Of a stretch of 6,667 bases of DNA, positions 5,879-6,667 are shown one piece after another (the stretch's first letter is position 1; each line of letters opens with the position of its first letter). The notes beneath the pieces are model-generated. The model was not told where the DNA came from. It searched no databases and was given only the letters and a program-made list of their open reading frames with translations. The stretch covers positions 1 to 6,667 of the forward strand of contig JAGVJT010000190.1 of assembly GCA_020050955.1 (NCBI GenBank), in the 5' to 3' direction. The DNA is from Legionellales bacterium. GTDB lineage: Bacteria > Pseudomonadota > Gammaproteobacteria > Legionellales > Legionellaceae. Both the position numbers and the translations under genes were made by a program.

Positions 5879-6667
5879 TTAATCTAAAAACATCGAGCTA
5901 ACAGATTGCTCGACGTTCACACGCTTAATCGCTTGTGCAAGCATACTTGCTAAGCTTACAACACGTATTTTAGAACATTGACGCGCTCTTTCTGAAAGTG
6001 GGATAGTGTCTGTGATGACAATTTCATCTAAAGATGAACGCTCAATATTATCAATGGCAGGACCAGAAAGAACGGGGTGTGTGATGTAGGCTCGAACACT
6101 TTTCGCGCCTGATTTTTTCAATTCTTTAGCAGCGGAACAAAGTGTGCCTGCAGTATCGACGATGTCATCAATGATAATGCAATCTCTTCCTGATGGTTCA
6201 CCAATGATATGCATGACTTCTGATTTATTAGGGCCGCTTCGACGTTTATCAATGATGGATAGTTCTGAGTCATTAAGAAGCTTCGCCATGGCGCGTGCAC
6301 GTACAACGCCACCAACATCAGGCGAAACGACCATGATATTGCTAAGATTTTGTTGCTTAATGTCATCAAATAAAATAGGTGTAGAGTAAACATTATCAAC
6401 TGGCATATAAAAAAAGCCTTGAATTTGATCAGCATGAAGATCAACGGTGAGTACGCGACAGATACCAACACTTGCCATCATGTCTGCCACAATTTTCGCG
6501 GTGATAGGAACACGCGCTGAGCGAACGCGTCTGTCTTGTCTTGCATAACCGAAGTAAGGAATAACTGCCGTGATACGACCAGCAGAAGAGCGTCTTAGCG
6601 CGTCTGCCATGGTCAATAGTTCCATGAGATTATTGTTGGTTGGGGCACATGTTGATTGAACGATGAA
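5879..6667 (-). CDS. prs: Ribose-phosphate pyrophosphokinase (PRPP synthetase), N-terminus cut by the window edge
   Basis: Prs transfers pyrophosphate from ATP to ribose 5-phosphate to make PRPP, the precursor for purine, pyrimidine, NAD, histidine and tryptophan synthesis. The 262 visible residues begin [14 protein letters not shown], which aligns to residue 54 of the 315-aa E. coli enzyme, so 53 codons lie beyond base 6667. In E. coli numbering the visible key sites are RQDRR (96-100), metal-binding H131 in [12 protein letters not shown]170 in SPDVGG, catalytic-loop K194 and R196 in DKRRSGP, and the ribose-5-phosphate/PRPP loop [10 protein letters not shown] (220-229). The last has Ala where E. 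coli has the first Gly of GGTL. No frameshift or missing key residue is seen. The ATG at 6625 is internal. The gene is convergent with fis. The rplY-pth pair often found downstream of prs in gammaproteobacteria is absent here. Confidence 0.97.
   Translation of the reverse strand, partial: FIVQSTCAPTNNNLMELLTMADALRRSSAGRITAVIPYFGYARQDRRVRSARVPITAKIVADMMASVGICRVLTVDLHADQIQGFFYMPVDNVYSTPILFDDIKQQNLSNIMVVSPDVGGVVRARAMAKLLNDSELSIIDKRRSGPNKSEVMHIIGEPSGRDCIIIDDIVDTAGTLCSAAKELKKSGAKSVRAYITHPVLSGPAIDNIERSSLDEIVITDTIPLSERARQCSKIRVVSLASMLAQAIKRVNVEQSVSSMFLD

Noticed and set aside
6118..6471. Open frames overlapping prs on both strands (6118-6471 minus, 6144-6389 plus)
   Set aside because: prs is conserved residue by residue through this region, and the others are frame shadows.

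Overview
The window is AT-rich DNA (roughly 40% GC by eye) from a gammaproteobacterium. The evidence is a bacterial-type GlyRS beta subunit, a Fis protein, a YdgA/DUF945 protein and a Prs enzyme that aligns without gaps to the E. coli one over the visible part. The MFS transporter resembles the Pht-type transporters of Legionella and Coxiella, and the intergenic DNA carries palindromic debris of the 'GTCATTG(C/T)GAG...GAAGCAA(T/C)CCAG' kind. This suggests a member or relative of Legionellales, but that placement is an inference. Bases 1-11 match the 3' end of an Illumina adapter, so the left edge is a contig end with untrimmed adapter.

Layout from left to right: the 3' 45% of glyS (+); a probable terminator; a 124-aa acidic protein (+) with a domain like ribosome modulation factor (RMF) and a C-terminal membrane helix; an imperfect long inverted repeat; an sseB-like gene (-); a 178-bp divergent promoter region with a TATAAT box and a 14-bp perfect palindrome; an MFS transporter (+); a ydgA-like DUF945 gene (+); a 28-bp perfectly palindromic terminator; fis (+); a 333-bp intergenic region with a short hairpin, a dispersed-repeat-like element and a strong hairpin terminator; and prs (-), whose first 53 codons lie beyond the right edge.

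The genes do not form one pathway. glyS, fis and prs are core housekeeping and growth-control genes (tRNA charging, nucleoid regulation, PRPP synthesis). The genes between them are envelope or accessory functions, each with its own signals rather than one operon. The most unusual item is the RMF-like protein. It keeps the GY...PYQ...QWL.GW signature of ribosome modulation factor with almost identical spacing, but it is highly acidic and membrane-anchored, whereas RMF is small, basic and soluble.
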